Shown here: one piece after another, positions 54,503-62,412 of the stretch
Position numbering within the stretch: position 1 is the stretch's first letter
Layout of the letters: each line of letters starts with the position of its first letter
Assembly: GCA_046348835.1 (NCBI GenBank)
Contig: JAXMDM010000003.1
Coordinates: 744,001-808,000 of the forward strand
Reading direction: 5' to 3'
DNA: 64,000 nucleotides
From: Defluviicoccus sp046348835
Lineage (GTDB): Bacteria > Pseudomonadota > Alphaproteobacteria > Rhodospirillales > Defluviicoccaceae
Position numbers and translations under genes: made by a program
Notes under the pieces: generated by a model
Seen by the model: only the letters and a program-made list of their open reading frames with translations
What the model was told of the DNA's origin: nothing
Database searches by the model: none

Positions 54503-56548
54503 ATGAATCGCACCTTGTCCTACGCCGGTTGGGCGGCACTCGCCGTCCTCGGCGCTTTCGCGCTCGGCACCGTGGCGTTGCACCGGGGCGAGTCGATCAA
54601 CGCCGTCTGGATTCTGATCGCCGCCCTGTGCGTGTTTCTGATCGCTTACCGATTCTACAGCCTGTTCATCGCCGAGCGCGTGCTGCAGCTGGATCCCAAT
54701 CGCCCGACCCCCGCGGTCAGGCACAACGACGGCCTCGATTACGTTCCGACCAACGAGTACATCCTCTTCGGTCATCACTTCGCCGCCATCGCCGGGGCCG
54801 GACCTTTGGTCGGCCCGGTCCTCGCCGCGCAGATGGGCTACCTTCCCGGCACCTTGTGGATCCTTGCCGGCGTCGTGTTCGCCGGTGCGGTGCAGGATTT
54901 CATCATCCTGTTCATTTCGACCCGCCGCGACGGCCGCTCGCTCGGCGATATGATCAAGAGCGAGCTGGGGCCGGTGCCGGGAGTCATCGCCCTGTTCGGC
55001 GTGCTGATGATCATGATCATCATTCTCGCCGTTCTCGCCCTCGTCGTGGTCAAGGCATTGGCCGAGAGCCCGTGGGGCACATTCACCCTCGCCGCCACCA
55101 TCCCGATCGCCATCTTCATGGGCCTTTATCTGCGGTTCATCCGCCCCGGCCGCGTCGGCGAGATGTCGATCATCGGCTTCGTCCTGCTGATGGCGGCGAT
55201 CGTCTTTGGCCAGGACGTGGCCGCGCATCCGACCTGGGGACCGGCCCTCACCCTGCACGGGACGACCCTGGCGCTGCTGCTGATCGGCTACGGTTTTATC
55301 GCCTCGGTGCTGCCGGTGTGGTTCCTGCTGGCACCGCGCGATTATCTCTCCACCTTCCTCAAGGTCGGCTTCGTCCTCGCCCTCGCCGTCGGCATCCTCG
55401 TCGTCCAGCCGGACGTGCAGATGCCGGCGACCACCAAGTTCATCGACGGCACCGGGCCGGCGTGGGCCGGGGCGCTGTTCCCCTTCCTGTTCATCACCAT
55501 CGCCTGCGGCGCGGTCTCCGGATTCCACGCCCTGATCTCGTCGGGCACGACACCGAAGATGCTGGAAAACGAGACCCACGCGCGGTTCATCGGCTACGGC
55601 GGGATGCTGATGGAATCGTTCGTCGCCATCATGGCGATGATCAGTGCGGTCATTCTGCAGCCGGGCGAATACTTTGCGATGAACAGTCCGCCCGCGATCA
55701 TCGGCACCAGCGTCGATAACGCGGCGCAGGTGATCTCGTCGTGGGGCTTCGTCATTACCCCGGACGTTCTCGCGCAGACGGCGAAGGACGTGGGCGAGCT
55801 GTCGATCCTGTCGCGTGCCGGCGGGGCGCCGACGCTGGCGGTGGGCATGGCCAACATCATGTCGACCCTGTTCGGCGGCAAGGAGATGATGGCGTTCTGG
55901 TATCACTTCGCCATCCTGTTCGAGGCGCTGTTCATCCTCACCGCCATCGATGCCGGCACCCGCGTCGGCCGGTTCATGATCCAGGATCTGCTCGGCACCT
56001 TCTACGCCCCCTTGCGCGAGACCCAATCGTGGGCGTCGAACCTGATCGCCACCTCGCTGTGCGTGGCCGCCTGGGGCTACTTCCTCTATCAGGGCGTGGT
56101 CGACCCGTTGGGCGGCATCAACACGCTGTGGCCGTTGTTCGGCATCTCCAACCAGATGCTGGCGGCGATCGCGCTGACTTTGGCCACCGTCGTCCTGTTC
56201 AAGATGAAGCGGGAGCGTTACGCCTGGGTGACCATCGCCCCGGCGACCTGGCTGGTCATCTGCACGCTGACGGCAGGACTGCAGAAGCTGTTCCACCCGA
56301 GCCCGGCCATCAGCTTCCTCGCCAGCGCCAACAAGTTCGGCAGCGCGTTGGCGGAGGGCAAGGTCCTGGCCCCGGCGAAGAGCATCGCCGAGATGCAGCG
56401 CATCGTCTTCAACAACTATCTGGATGCCGGCCTGTGCGCGCTCTTCGTCGCCGTTGTCCTCGCCATGATCGGTTACGGGTTGCTGGCCGCGTGGCGAGGC
56501 TACGTCTCCCCATACGTCACCGCTCGGGAGGTTTCGGCCCATGCATAA
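54503..56548 (+). CDS. cstA: CstA-family pyruvate/peptide transporter
   Basis: A 681-residue polytopic membrane protein. Signature stretches are PTNEYILFGHHFAAIAGAGPLVGPVLAAQMGYLP, GAVQDFIILFISTRRDGRSLGDMIK, SGFHALISSGTTPKMLENETHARFIGYGGMLMESFVAIMAM and GISNQMLAAIALTLATVVLF. CstA/BtsT carriers import pyruvate, and were first described as carbon-starvation proteins. The ATG at 54503 follows GGGAGG at a slightly long 11 nt. A small YbdD-type gene overlaps its end by 8 bp, the usual arrangement. Confidence 0.95.
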   Translation: MNRTLSYAGWAALAVLGAFALGTVALHRGESINAVWILIAALCVFLIAYRFYSLFIAERVLQLDPNRPTPAVRHNDGLDYVPTNEYILFGHHFAAIAGAGPLVGPVLAAQMGYLPGTLWILAGVVFAGAVQDFIILFISTRRDGRSLGDMIKSELGPVPGVIALFGVLMIMIIILAVLALVVVKALAESPWGTFTLAATIPIAIFMGLYLRFIRPGRVGEMSIIGFVLLMAAIVFGQDVAAHPTWGPALTLHGTTLALLLIGYGFIASVLPVWFLLAPRDYLSTFLKVGFVLALAVGILVVQPDVQMPATTKFIDGTGPAWAGALFPFLFITIACGAVSGFHALISSGTTPKMLENETHARFIGYGGMLMESFVAIMAMISAVILQPGEYFAMNSPPAIIGTSVDNAAQVISSWGFVITPDVLAQTAKDVGELSILSRAGGAPTLAVGMANIMSTLFGGKEMMAFWYHFAILFEALFILTAIDAGTRVGRFMIQDLLGTFYAPLRETQSWASNLIATSLCVAAWGYFLYQGVVDPLGGINTLWPLFGISNQMLAAIALTLATVVLFKMKRERYAWVTIAPATWLVICTLTAGLQKLFHPSPAISFLASANKFGSALAEGKVLAPAKSIAEMQRIVFNNYLDAGLCALFVAVVLAMIGYGLLAAWRGYVSPYVTAREVSAHA

Positions 56549-56774
56549 CGGAAGAAAGGCGGGCAGTGAGGTCGCCGTGGCAGAGCGGCTGCGGCGACTG
56601 TGGTGCGGCGCCCGCGAGACCGCCCGGCTGATGATCGGTATTCCGGATTACGACCGCTATGTGGCCCACTGCCGGCAGCACCACCCGGACCGGCCGCCGA
56701 TGAGCCGCGAGGCGTTCCTCCGCGACCGCCTCAACGCCCGCTACTCGGGCCCCGGCCGCCGCGGCTGCTGCTGA
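56541..56774 (+). CDS. YbdD/YjiX-family small protein
   Basis: A 77-residue protein with the family core LWCGARETARLMIGIPDYDRYVAHCRQHHPDRPPMSREAFLRDRLNARY. Proteins of this family are encoded directly after cstA/btsT and are needed by the transporter. The ATG overlaps the cstA stop by 8 bp. It ends in GRRGCC, with two cysteines. Confidence 0.93.
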   Translation: MHNGRKAGSEVAVAERLRRLWCGARETARLMIGIPDYDRYVAHCRQHHPDRPPMSREAFLRDRLNARYSGPGRRGCC

Positions 56775-56786
56775 GGGGGATTCTTG

Positions 56787-56830
56787 GATGAGACCGATGC
56801 GGCGGCGAATCGCCACGCGTCGGTCTCATC
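56787..56830 (+). terminator. Hairpin downstream of cstA-ybdD
   Basis: GATGAGACCGA (56787-56797) pairs perfectly with TCGGTCTCATC (56820-56830), 12 bp after the stop. No T-tract follows, so the end may be factor-dependent or serve RNA stability. Confidence 0.6.
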
Positions 56831-56941
56831 GCCACACCGCTCACCGTGCGACGTATCGTCGCCGACGGCAAAAAGGCGCCCCCGCCCGGATGGCGGGAAA
56901 CGGCGATCCGATCGTCCTGGTCTAGGGAAGAAGGCGGGTGC

Positions 56942-57145
56942 TTAGAAGCCTTCGCGTTCGAGGCGCTTGCGCTCGATCTTGCGGGCGCGGCGGACGGCTT
57001 CCGCCTTTTCGCGGGCGCGTCGCTCGGAGGGCTTTTCGTAGGAGCGCCGAAGCTTCATCTCCCGAAAGATACCCTCGCGCTGCATCTTCTTCTTCAGCGC
57101 CTTGAGGGCCTGATCGACGTTGTTGTCGCGGACGATGACTTGCAC
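56942..57145 (-). CDS. rpsU: 30S ribosomal protein S21
   Basis: A 67-residue basic protein, QVIVRDNNVDQALKALKKKM then QREGIFREMKLRRSYEKPSERRAREKAEAVRRARK, a full match in length and sequence pattern to S21, which helps the small subunit bind mRNA. The start codon is GTG at 57145. It is divergent from def. Confidence 0.97.
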   Translation of the reverse strand: MQVIVRDNNVDQALKALKKKMQREGIFREMKLRRSYEKPSERRAREKAEAVRRARKIERKRLEREGF

Positions 57146-57305
57146 GGCGCGGTCGCCTCCACTGCTGTTGCTGTGTCCGATAGGACGGATACCCCTGCGG
57201 GGCCGCAGTTTCTAGCATATCGGCCTCGCTTCGGGAAGGGCTTGTCGGCGCCGGGGAAACATCCGATGTCTGGCAGAGACGGTGGTGGCGAGAAGGAAGA
57301 GCGCC

Positions 57306-57878
57306 GTGGCGCTGTTGAAGATCGCGCGCATGGGACATCCGATTTTGAGCCGACCGGCGGCCCCGGTCGCCGATCCCACCGCGCCTGAGATCGCCCGCCT
57401 GCTCGCCGACATGGAGGAGACGATGGCCGATGCCGGTGGTGTCGGTCTGGCCGCAACCCAGGTGCACGTGCCGTTGCGGGTCATCATCTTCCACGTGCCG
57501 CCGGCGCGGTCGGATGACGGCGGCAGCGGGGAAAGGGGTCCCGTGCCGCTGACCCGGTTGATCAATCCCGAGATCGAGGTGCTGGGCGACGAGCAGGCGC
57601 TCGGATGGGAGGCCTGCCTTTCGGTTCCCGGGCTGACCGGACAGGTGCCGCGCTATCTGCGCATCCGCTACCGCGGCTACGCTGCCGATGGGACACGGGT
57701 CGAGCGGGTGGCGGAGGGGTTTCATGCACGGGTGGTCCAGCACGAGACCGATCATCTGGACGGCATCCTCTATCCGCGGCGGATGCGTGACCTCTCGACG
57801 CTCGCCTTTGTGGAGGAGCTGCAGCGAAGCCGGGTGGCGGCCGTGGCCGGAGACCAACCATTAGCCGATAGCCCCTAG
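57306..57878 (+). CDS. def: Peptide deformylase
   Basis: A 190-residue metalloenzyme with GGVGLAATQVHVPLRVIIF (motif 1), WEACLSVPG (motif 2, supplying the metal cysteine) and VVQHETDHLDGILYPRRM (HExxH, motif 3). It removes the formyl group from nascent proteins. Motif 2 has EACLS instead of the usual EGCLS; the metal ligand is intact. The GTG at 57306 is chosen because AAGGA (57293-57297) sits 8 nt before it; the GTG at 57282 lacks a site. The COQ9 gene follows 13 bp later. Confidence 0.92.
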   Translation: MALLKIARMGHPILSRPAAPVADPTAPEIARLLADMEETMADAGGVGLAATQVHVPLRVIIFHVPPARSDDGGSGERGPVPLTRLINPEIEVLGDEQALGWEACLSVPGLTGQVPRYLRIRYRGYAADGTRVERVAEGFHARVVQHETDHLDGILYPRRMRDLSTLAFVEELQRSRVAAVAGDQPLADSP

Positions 57879-57891
57879 AGGAGTTGGAGAG

Positions 57892-58578
57892 ATGAGCGAC
57901 AGGACGACGCCGGATGTGGATCGCGACGAGGTCGTCCGGGCGGTATTGCCGCATGTCGCCTTCGAAGGCTGGTCGGGCAAGGCGGTCAGCGCCGGGCTGG
58001 CCGATCTCGATCTGCCGGAAGAAGCGGCACAACTGGCATTTCCCGGCGGGGTGAGCGAACTGATCGGGCACTGGTCGGCGATGCTCGACCGGCAGATGAC
58101 CGAGGCCCTGGTGACGGCCGTAGACGAGATGGTGACCTTAAGTCCGGTGGAACGGGTGGCACGGGCGATACGGGTCCGCCTCGACGCTTGCCGCTGGCAT
58201 CGGGAAGCGGTGCGTCGGGCCATCTCCTACCTCGCCCTGCCACCCTCGCCGCCGGCGGCGGTGCGGATGACCTACGAAACCGTCAACGCCATCTGGTATG
58301 CCGCCGGCGATCGCTCGACCGACTTCAGCTACTACACCCGGCGAGCCTCGCTGGCGGCGGTCTATGCGGCGACGGTGATGTTCTGGCTCGATGACGAGTC
58401 GGAGGAGCAGCAGGCGACCTGGGCATTTCTCGACCGCCGGTTGCACGACATCGGTACACTCCTTCGCTTCCGCCGCAGAATGACCGACAGCCTGTCCCGG
58501 TTGACCCGGTCGCCCCGCTTCCGCTCGCCCCCGGAGCCGGTGGGCGAAACGGCGGCAGCGACGCCCGACCCGAGCTAG
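57892..58578 (+). CDS. COQ9-family ubiquinone biosynthesis protein
   Basis: A 228-residue protein following the COQ9 pattern: an N-terminal TetR-like helical part, VVRAVLPHVAFEGWSGKAVSAGLADL, AAQLAFPGGVSELIGHW, and the lipid-binding end YETVNAIWYAAGDRSTDFSYYTRRASLAAVYAATVMFWLDD with WAFLDRRL. COQ9 binds ubiquinone precursors and assists the COQ7 hydroxylase; it is confined to alphaproteobacteria and mitochondria, which supports the taxonomic guess. AGGAGTTGGAGAG precedes the ATG. It directly follows def. Confidence 0.93.
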   Translation: MSDRTTPDVDRDEVVRAVLPHVAFEGWSGKAVSAGLADLDLPEEAAQLAFPGGVSELIGHWSAMLDRQMTEALVTAVDEMVTLSPVERVARAIRVRLDACRWHREAVRRAISYLALPPSPPAAVRMTYETVNAIWYAAGDRSTDFSYYTRRASLAAVYAATVMFWLDDESEEQQATWAFLDRRLHDIGTLLRFRRRMTDSLSRLTRSPRFRSPPEPVGETAAATPDPS

Positions 58579-58599
58579 AGAAAACGCCGCCCGAACCCG

Positions 58600-59145
58600 T
58601 CAGCGCGCGCCAGCCAGTTCCTGGCGCAGCGCCGACAGCCAATCCCGACGCTCGTCGAGGGCGCGCAGATCGTAGTCCAGCCAGCGGGTGAGATACCCGG
58701 CATCGGTGGCATGGTGGCGGCGCAGATCGGTGAGGCGGGCGATCTCGTTGTCGCAGGCGTCGATGAGAAGTTCCGCCTGGGCCAGCCGCTCGCCCTCGTC
58801 GAGTAGATGGAGGAAGCGGAACTTGAGGGCGACGATGAGGTGGTTGAGTTCGGTGTTGGACGGCCGCAGGTTGGCGGTGAGCAGGGACCGCAGCTCCTCC
58901 TCGCCGGCCGGCGTGAGGCGCAAGATCGCCTGATCGCCCTCGCCGCAGACCGTTTCGATCAATTCCTCATAGCGCAGCAATTCGATGGAGTGGCCCATGA
59001 TTTCGGGCGTCGGGCCGATGACGCGGCTCACGAAGTGGCGGATGGCGACGGCGAGCGCCCCGTAGCTGAGGGGCGCCGAAGCAAGGGTTCCGAGCGCGCA
59101 GAGCCGGATGGCCTCCTTCGGGGTCAGCGTGTGATCGGCGTACAT
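58600..59145 (-). CDS. PadR-like winged-helix protein
   Basis: A 181-residue protein. The first half reads as a winged helix (TPKEAIRLCALGTLASAPLSYGALAVAIRHFVSRVIGPTPEIMGHSIELLRYEELIETV with RLTPAGEEELRSLL, the wing), and the second half is a helical region with FRFLHLLDEGERLAQAELLIDACDNEIARL, like the dimerising part of PadR regulators. GGGAGGTGTGAGGA lies before the ATG. It is convergent with COQ9. The regulated genes are unknown. Confidence 0.7.
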   Translation of the reverse strand: MYADHTLTPKEAIRLCALGTLASAPLSYGALAVAIRHFVSRVIGPTPEIMGHSIELLRYEELIETVCGEGDQAILRLTPAGEEELRSLLTANLRPSNTELNHLIVALKFRFLHLLDEGERLAQAELLIDACDNEIARLTDLRRHHATDAGYLTRWLDYDLRALDERRDWLSALRQELAGAR

Positions 59146-59513
59146 TCCTCACACCTCCCGCAACAATTCGCACCCGCAACAGGATCCCCTATCGCGGCCT
59201 CCAAGTAAAGATGGGGCGCAAAGAGAGGCACGTCACCGGGCGCCGGCGACGGCTTGCAGAAGGTTCATCTTCGCCGCCGGGCGAATCCGGCGGAGGATGC
59301 GTCGGCCGCAAGGCCGATGCCGCGGCGTCTTGCAAGATTGACCGCGACGAGCCCGGTTGCGCGCGCAACCGAAGTCCGAACGGCGATAGGCGGCGGATGG
59401 GGAGCAGGAGGGAAGCAGCAGAAGGCAGGAGTTGGGACGATTCCGATCGGCCGCGAATGAAAGGGCCCGGCTCTGGCTACTCCCCGCAGCCGGGCCCCTG
59501 CATTACCCGTCGA
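59146..59513. other. Gene-free region with terminator
   Basis: A 368-bp stretch with no supported gene; it separates the PadR-like gene's promoter from the end of the polysaccharide operon. The hairpin at its right end is listed separately. Confidence 0.4.
59463..59497 (-). terminator. Terminator of the polysaccharide operon
   Basis: GGGCCCGGCT (59463-59472) pairs perfectly with AGCCGGGCCC (59488-59497). On the minus strand the hairpin is followed by TTTCATTC, and it lies 17 bp beyond the last gene of the operon. Confidence 0.8.
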
Positions 59514-60140
59514 CTAATCGACGACCGCCGTTTCCTTCACCTCACCGTTGCCGATGCTGTAGGTGAGGTCGCACACCTTGCAGTTGTGGTGACCGTCGGC
59601 CGGCCGCTCTCCGGCCGGGAAGCGGACGAAAGGTTCGCCGCAGCGGCAGACGAAGCCGATGATCCGGGCCGGATGGCCGACGACGAGGGCGAAGTCGGGA
59701 ACCGTCCGTGTCACCACCGCGCCCATCCCCACCATGGCGAAGCGACCGATGGAGAGATCGTTGCCGATAACGGCGCGGGCGCCGATGGTCGCCCCTTCCT
59801 TGACCAGGGTGGGCAGCGTGTGCTCGTCCGGTCCCGAACCGCGCAGTGCCGACAGGTCGGGGGTGGTGGCGCGGGGGAACCGGTCGTTGGTGAAGGTGGT
59901 TCCCGCCGAGATCATCACCCCCGTCTCGACGGTAACGGCGGCGCAGATGTAGACGAAGGCGTTGATCTTCACCCGATCGCCGATCACCACGTCGTAGGCG
60001 ACGTAGCTCTTCTCGCCGACGATGCAGTCGCGGCCGATACGGGCCGGGCCGCGGACGTGGACGTTGTCCCAGATCGACGTCCCGTCGCCGATCTCGACCC
60101 CGGGCTCGATCAGCGCCGTCGGATGGATGCGCACCGCCAT
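59514..60140 (-). CDS. Left-handed beta-helix N-acetyltransferase (WlbB/WbpD-like)
   Basis: A 208-residue protein of hexapeptide repeats (IHPTALIEPGVEIGDGTSIWDNVHVRGPARIGRDCIVGEKSYV and VKEGATIGARAVIGNDLSIGRFAMVGMGAVVT) ending in a short zinc-ribbon-like CRCGEPF...CKVCD tail. WlbB-type enzymes acetylate the 3-amino group of a UDP-2-acetamido-3-amino sugar acid. It is the last gene of a four-gene leftward operon with the matching oxidoreductase and aminotransferase just upstream, which supports that role. Confidence 0.85.
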   Translation of the reverse strand: MAVRIHPTALIEPGVEIGDGTSIWDNVHVRGPARIGRDCIVGEKSYVAYDVVIGDRVKINAFVYICAAVTVETGVMISAGTTFTNDRFPRATTPDLSALRGSGPDEHTLPTLVKEGATIGARAVIGNDLSIGRFAMVGMGAVVTRTVPDFALVVGHPARIIGFVCRCGEPFVRFPAGERPADGHHNCKVCDLTYSIGNGEVKETAVVD

Positions 60141-60153
60141 GGAGGCCGGGCCC

Positions 60154-61170
60154 TCAGACGGCGACCAGGGTCGGCGCCGCCGACACCGAGGCCAACCGGA
60201 CCCAGCGACCCTGCTGCAGCGACTCGTAGGCGGCGCGGATGGCCTCCACCGAGGCGACGGCGTCGGCGGTGGAGATCAACAGCGACTCGAGACCGAGGAT
60301 GCCGCGGCAGAAGTTGAGGATCTGCCGGCGGAACGCCATCACCTTGTCGTAGCCGTGACCGAACACGGTCCATTCCGGGCTGGACGCCTGGCGGAACTTC
60401 GACTCCCGCCAGCCGACGAAGATCGTCCCGTTGGAACCGAACACCTTGATGTAGGTGTCGAGTTCCTTGTTCAGGCTCCACGACAGATCGATGCTGGCAC
60501 TGACGCCGCTCTCCGTGGCGAGGAACACGGTCGCCGTGTCCTCCACCGCCGGCGACTGGATGCGCTTGCCCTCCACCGCCAGAACCCGGTCGATGGGCCC
60601 CAGCAGGTAACGGACGATGTCGACGGAATGGGTGCCGTTGTCGATCAAAACGCCGCCGCCGGAGACTTCCGGGTTGGCGTTCCAACGCTGGCCCATCTTG
60701 ACGTTGGAGGTGAACGCATTCTCCATCAACAGGATGTCGCCCAGGACCCCGGAGGCGATCAGCGACTTGGCGCGGATGACATCGTCCACATAGCGGAACT
60801 TCGATGCCATCGCCATCACCACGCCCTTGTCGCGGGCGGCGTCGCAGACCCGGCGCGCGTTGGCGACGTCGGTGGCCAGCGGCTTCTCGCACATGACGTT
60901 GATGCCATTGGCGATCAGGTCGAGGGCGATGGTGGTGTGGGTGGCGGGCGGGGTGCAGATGACGACGGCGTCGCAATTGCCCCGCTCGATCAGTTCCTCG
61001 TGCGAGCGATAGGCGTTGCAGCCGATGCTCTCGGCGGCGGCGGCGGCGGCGTCGGCGCGAACGTCGGCGATGCCGACCCAGCGCACCTCGTCACAGTTCT
61101 CGGTCGCCTTGAAATAGGACTGGGCGATGGCGCCGGCGCCGACCAGTCCGAGACGCAAGGATTCAGCCAT
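60154..61170 (-). CDS. Gfo/Idh/MocA oxidoreductase (WlbA-like)
   Basis: A 338-residue NAD-dependent sugar dehydrogenase: LRLGLVGAGAIAQSYFKA (Rossmann), VICTPPATHTTIALDLIANGINVMCEKPLAT with the EKP lysine, and GGGVLIDNGTHSVDIVRYLLGP. In amino-sugar pathways such enzymes oxidise C3 of a UDP-sugar so that the next enzyme can transaminate it. Position between the aminotransferase and acetyltransferase genes supports this. Substrate stays inferred. Confidence 0.87.
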   Translation of the reverse strand: MAESLRLGLVGAGAIAQSYFKATENCDEVRWVGIADVRADAAAAAAESIGCNAYRSHEELIERGNCDAVVICTPPATHTTIALDLIANGINVMCEKPLATDVANARRVCDAARDKGVVMAMASKFRYVDDVIRAKSLIASGVLGDILLMENAFTSNVKMGQRWNANPEVSGGGVLIDNGTHSVDIVRYLLGPIDRVLAVEGKRIQSPAVEDTATVFLATESGVSASIDLSWSLNKELDTYIKVFGSNGTIFVGWRESKFRQASSPEWTVFGHGYDKVMAFRRQILNFCRGILGLESLLISTADAVASVEAIRAAYESLQQGRWVRLASVSAAPTLVAV

Positions 61171-61176
61171 GTCGGA

Positions 61177-62412
61177 TTAACCCCGTGTGAGCCGCGCGTG
61201 CTCGCGGCGAATGCTGTCGGCGATGAAGTCCACGTGCTCTTCGGTGAACCGTTCGTTCCACGGCAGCACCAGGATCTGTTCGAGCCCGCTGAAGGTGCCG
61301 GGGAAGTTCTCCTCCCGGTAATCCACCGCTTCCGGCCGGGCGAGGGTGAACGGAAAACGGCTGTTGCCGAAGGTCCGTTGATCGCGCAGGACCTCACAGC
61401 GGAAGGCCGGCTTCTGGATGTAGCGGGGGGCGGTGGCGATGCCGTAGCCCTTGAGGCCGGCCCCGAGGGCGGGGGAGCCACCCTTGACGACGGTCCCGTC
61501 GACCCAGACGGAGTACCGCCAGAAGCTGTGCTCGGCGCCGGCGGCATGATGGGGCGGGGTGATGCCGGAAAGGTCGGCGATGGCGTCGGTCAACCGCTTT
61601 GCCATCGCCCGCCGCTGGCGGACGCTCCATTCCAGCTTGCCGAGCTGGGCCAGAGCCACCGCACCCTGTAGCTCCGTCAGCCGATAGTTGAGGGCGAGGA
61701 AATAGTGATCGGGGTTGGTGTCGCCGTAGCCCCAGGCCTTGTTGACGAACAGGCGCATCCGCCGGGCGAGCGCCGGATCGTCGGTGACGACGATGCCGCC
61801 TTCGCCGGTGGTGATGTGCTTGCCCTGCTGCAGGCTGAAGCAACCGACCGCCCCGAAGGTTCCCACCATCTTGCCGTTCTCGCTGGCGAGAAAGGCCTGC
61901 GCGCAGTCCTCGATCACCGGCAGGTTGCGGCTGCGGGCCAGCTCCATGATCGGCCCCATCTCGCACGGATTGCCGAACAGGTGGGTGACGATGATCGCCT
62001 TGGTGCGATCGCTCAGCCGGGCCTCGATGGTCTCCGCGGTCACGTTGCAGGTCAGCGGTTCGACATCGGCGAACACCGGGATCGCCCCTTGGTAGAGGAT
62101 CGGGGTGAGCGCGCCCATGTCGGTGATGGAGGTGGTGATGATCTCGTCACCGGGCTCGGGGTCGATGGCGGCGACGGCCACATGCACCGCCGCCGAGCCG
62201 GACGCCAGCGCCACCGCGAACTTGGCTCCCAGCATGTCGGCGAACTGCTTCTCGAAGGTGGCGCACGCCGTCCCCTTGGTGCAGGTCAGTGTGCCGCTCT
62301 CGATGACCTTCGCCAGCTCGGCCAGCTCCTCCTTTCCCAGCGTCCGGCCGCTGGCCTCCTGGTCGGAGGGCAGGACGATAACCGGATCAATTTGTCGAGC
62401 GGGCTGTGTCAC
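61177..62412 (-). CDS. DegT/DnrJ/EryC1/StrS-family sugar aminotransferase
   Basis: A 411-residue PLP enzyme with VALASGSAAVHVAVAAI, VTHLFGNPCEM, VIEDCAQAF, the PLP lysine in FSLQQGKHITTGEGG and a final FTEEHVDFIADSIRR. It should add an amino group to a keto sugar. The GTG at 62412 is chosen because AAGGAG (62421-62426) lies 8 nt upstream; the ATG at 62433 has none. The start overlaps the end of the preceding gene by 26 bp, so they are translationally coupled. Confidence 0.88.
   Translation of the reverse strand: MTQPARQIDPVIVLPSDQEASGRTLGKEELAELAKVIESGTLTCTKGTACATFEKQFADMLGAKFAVALASGSAAVHVAVAAIDPEPGDEIITTSITDMGALTPILYQGAIPVFADVEPLTCNVTAETIEARLSDRTKAIIVTHLFGNPCEMGPIMELARSRNLPVIEDCAQAFLASENGKMVGTFGAVGCFSLQQGKHITTGEGGIVVTDDPALARRMRLFVNKAWGYGDTNPDHYFLALNYRLTELQGAVALAQLGKLEWSVRQRRAMAKRLTDAIADLSGITPPHHAAGAEHSFWRYSVWVDGTVVKGGSPALGAGLKGYGIATAPRYIQKPAFRCEVLRDQRTFGNSRFPFTLARPEAVDYREENFPGTFSGLEQILVLPWNERFTEEHVDFIADSIRREHARLTRG

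Noticed and set aside
54308..56542. A 744-codon frame antisense to cstA
   Set aside because: Composition is His/Asp/Gly/Arg-rich and low in hydrophobic residues; the sense strand encodes an unmistakable CstA protein.
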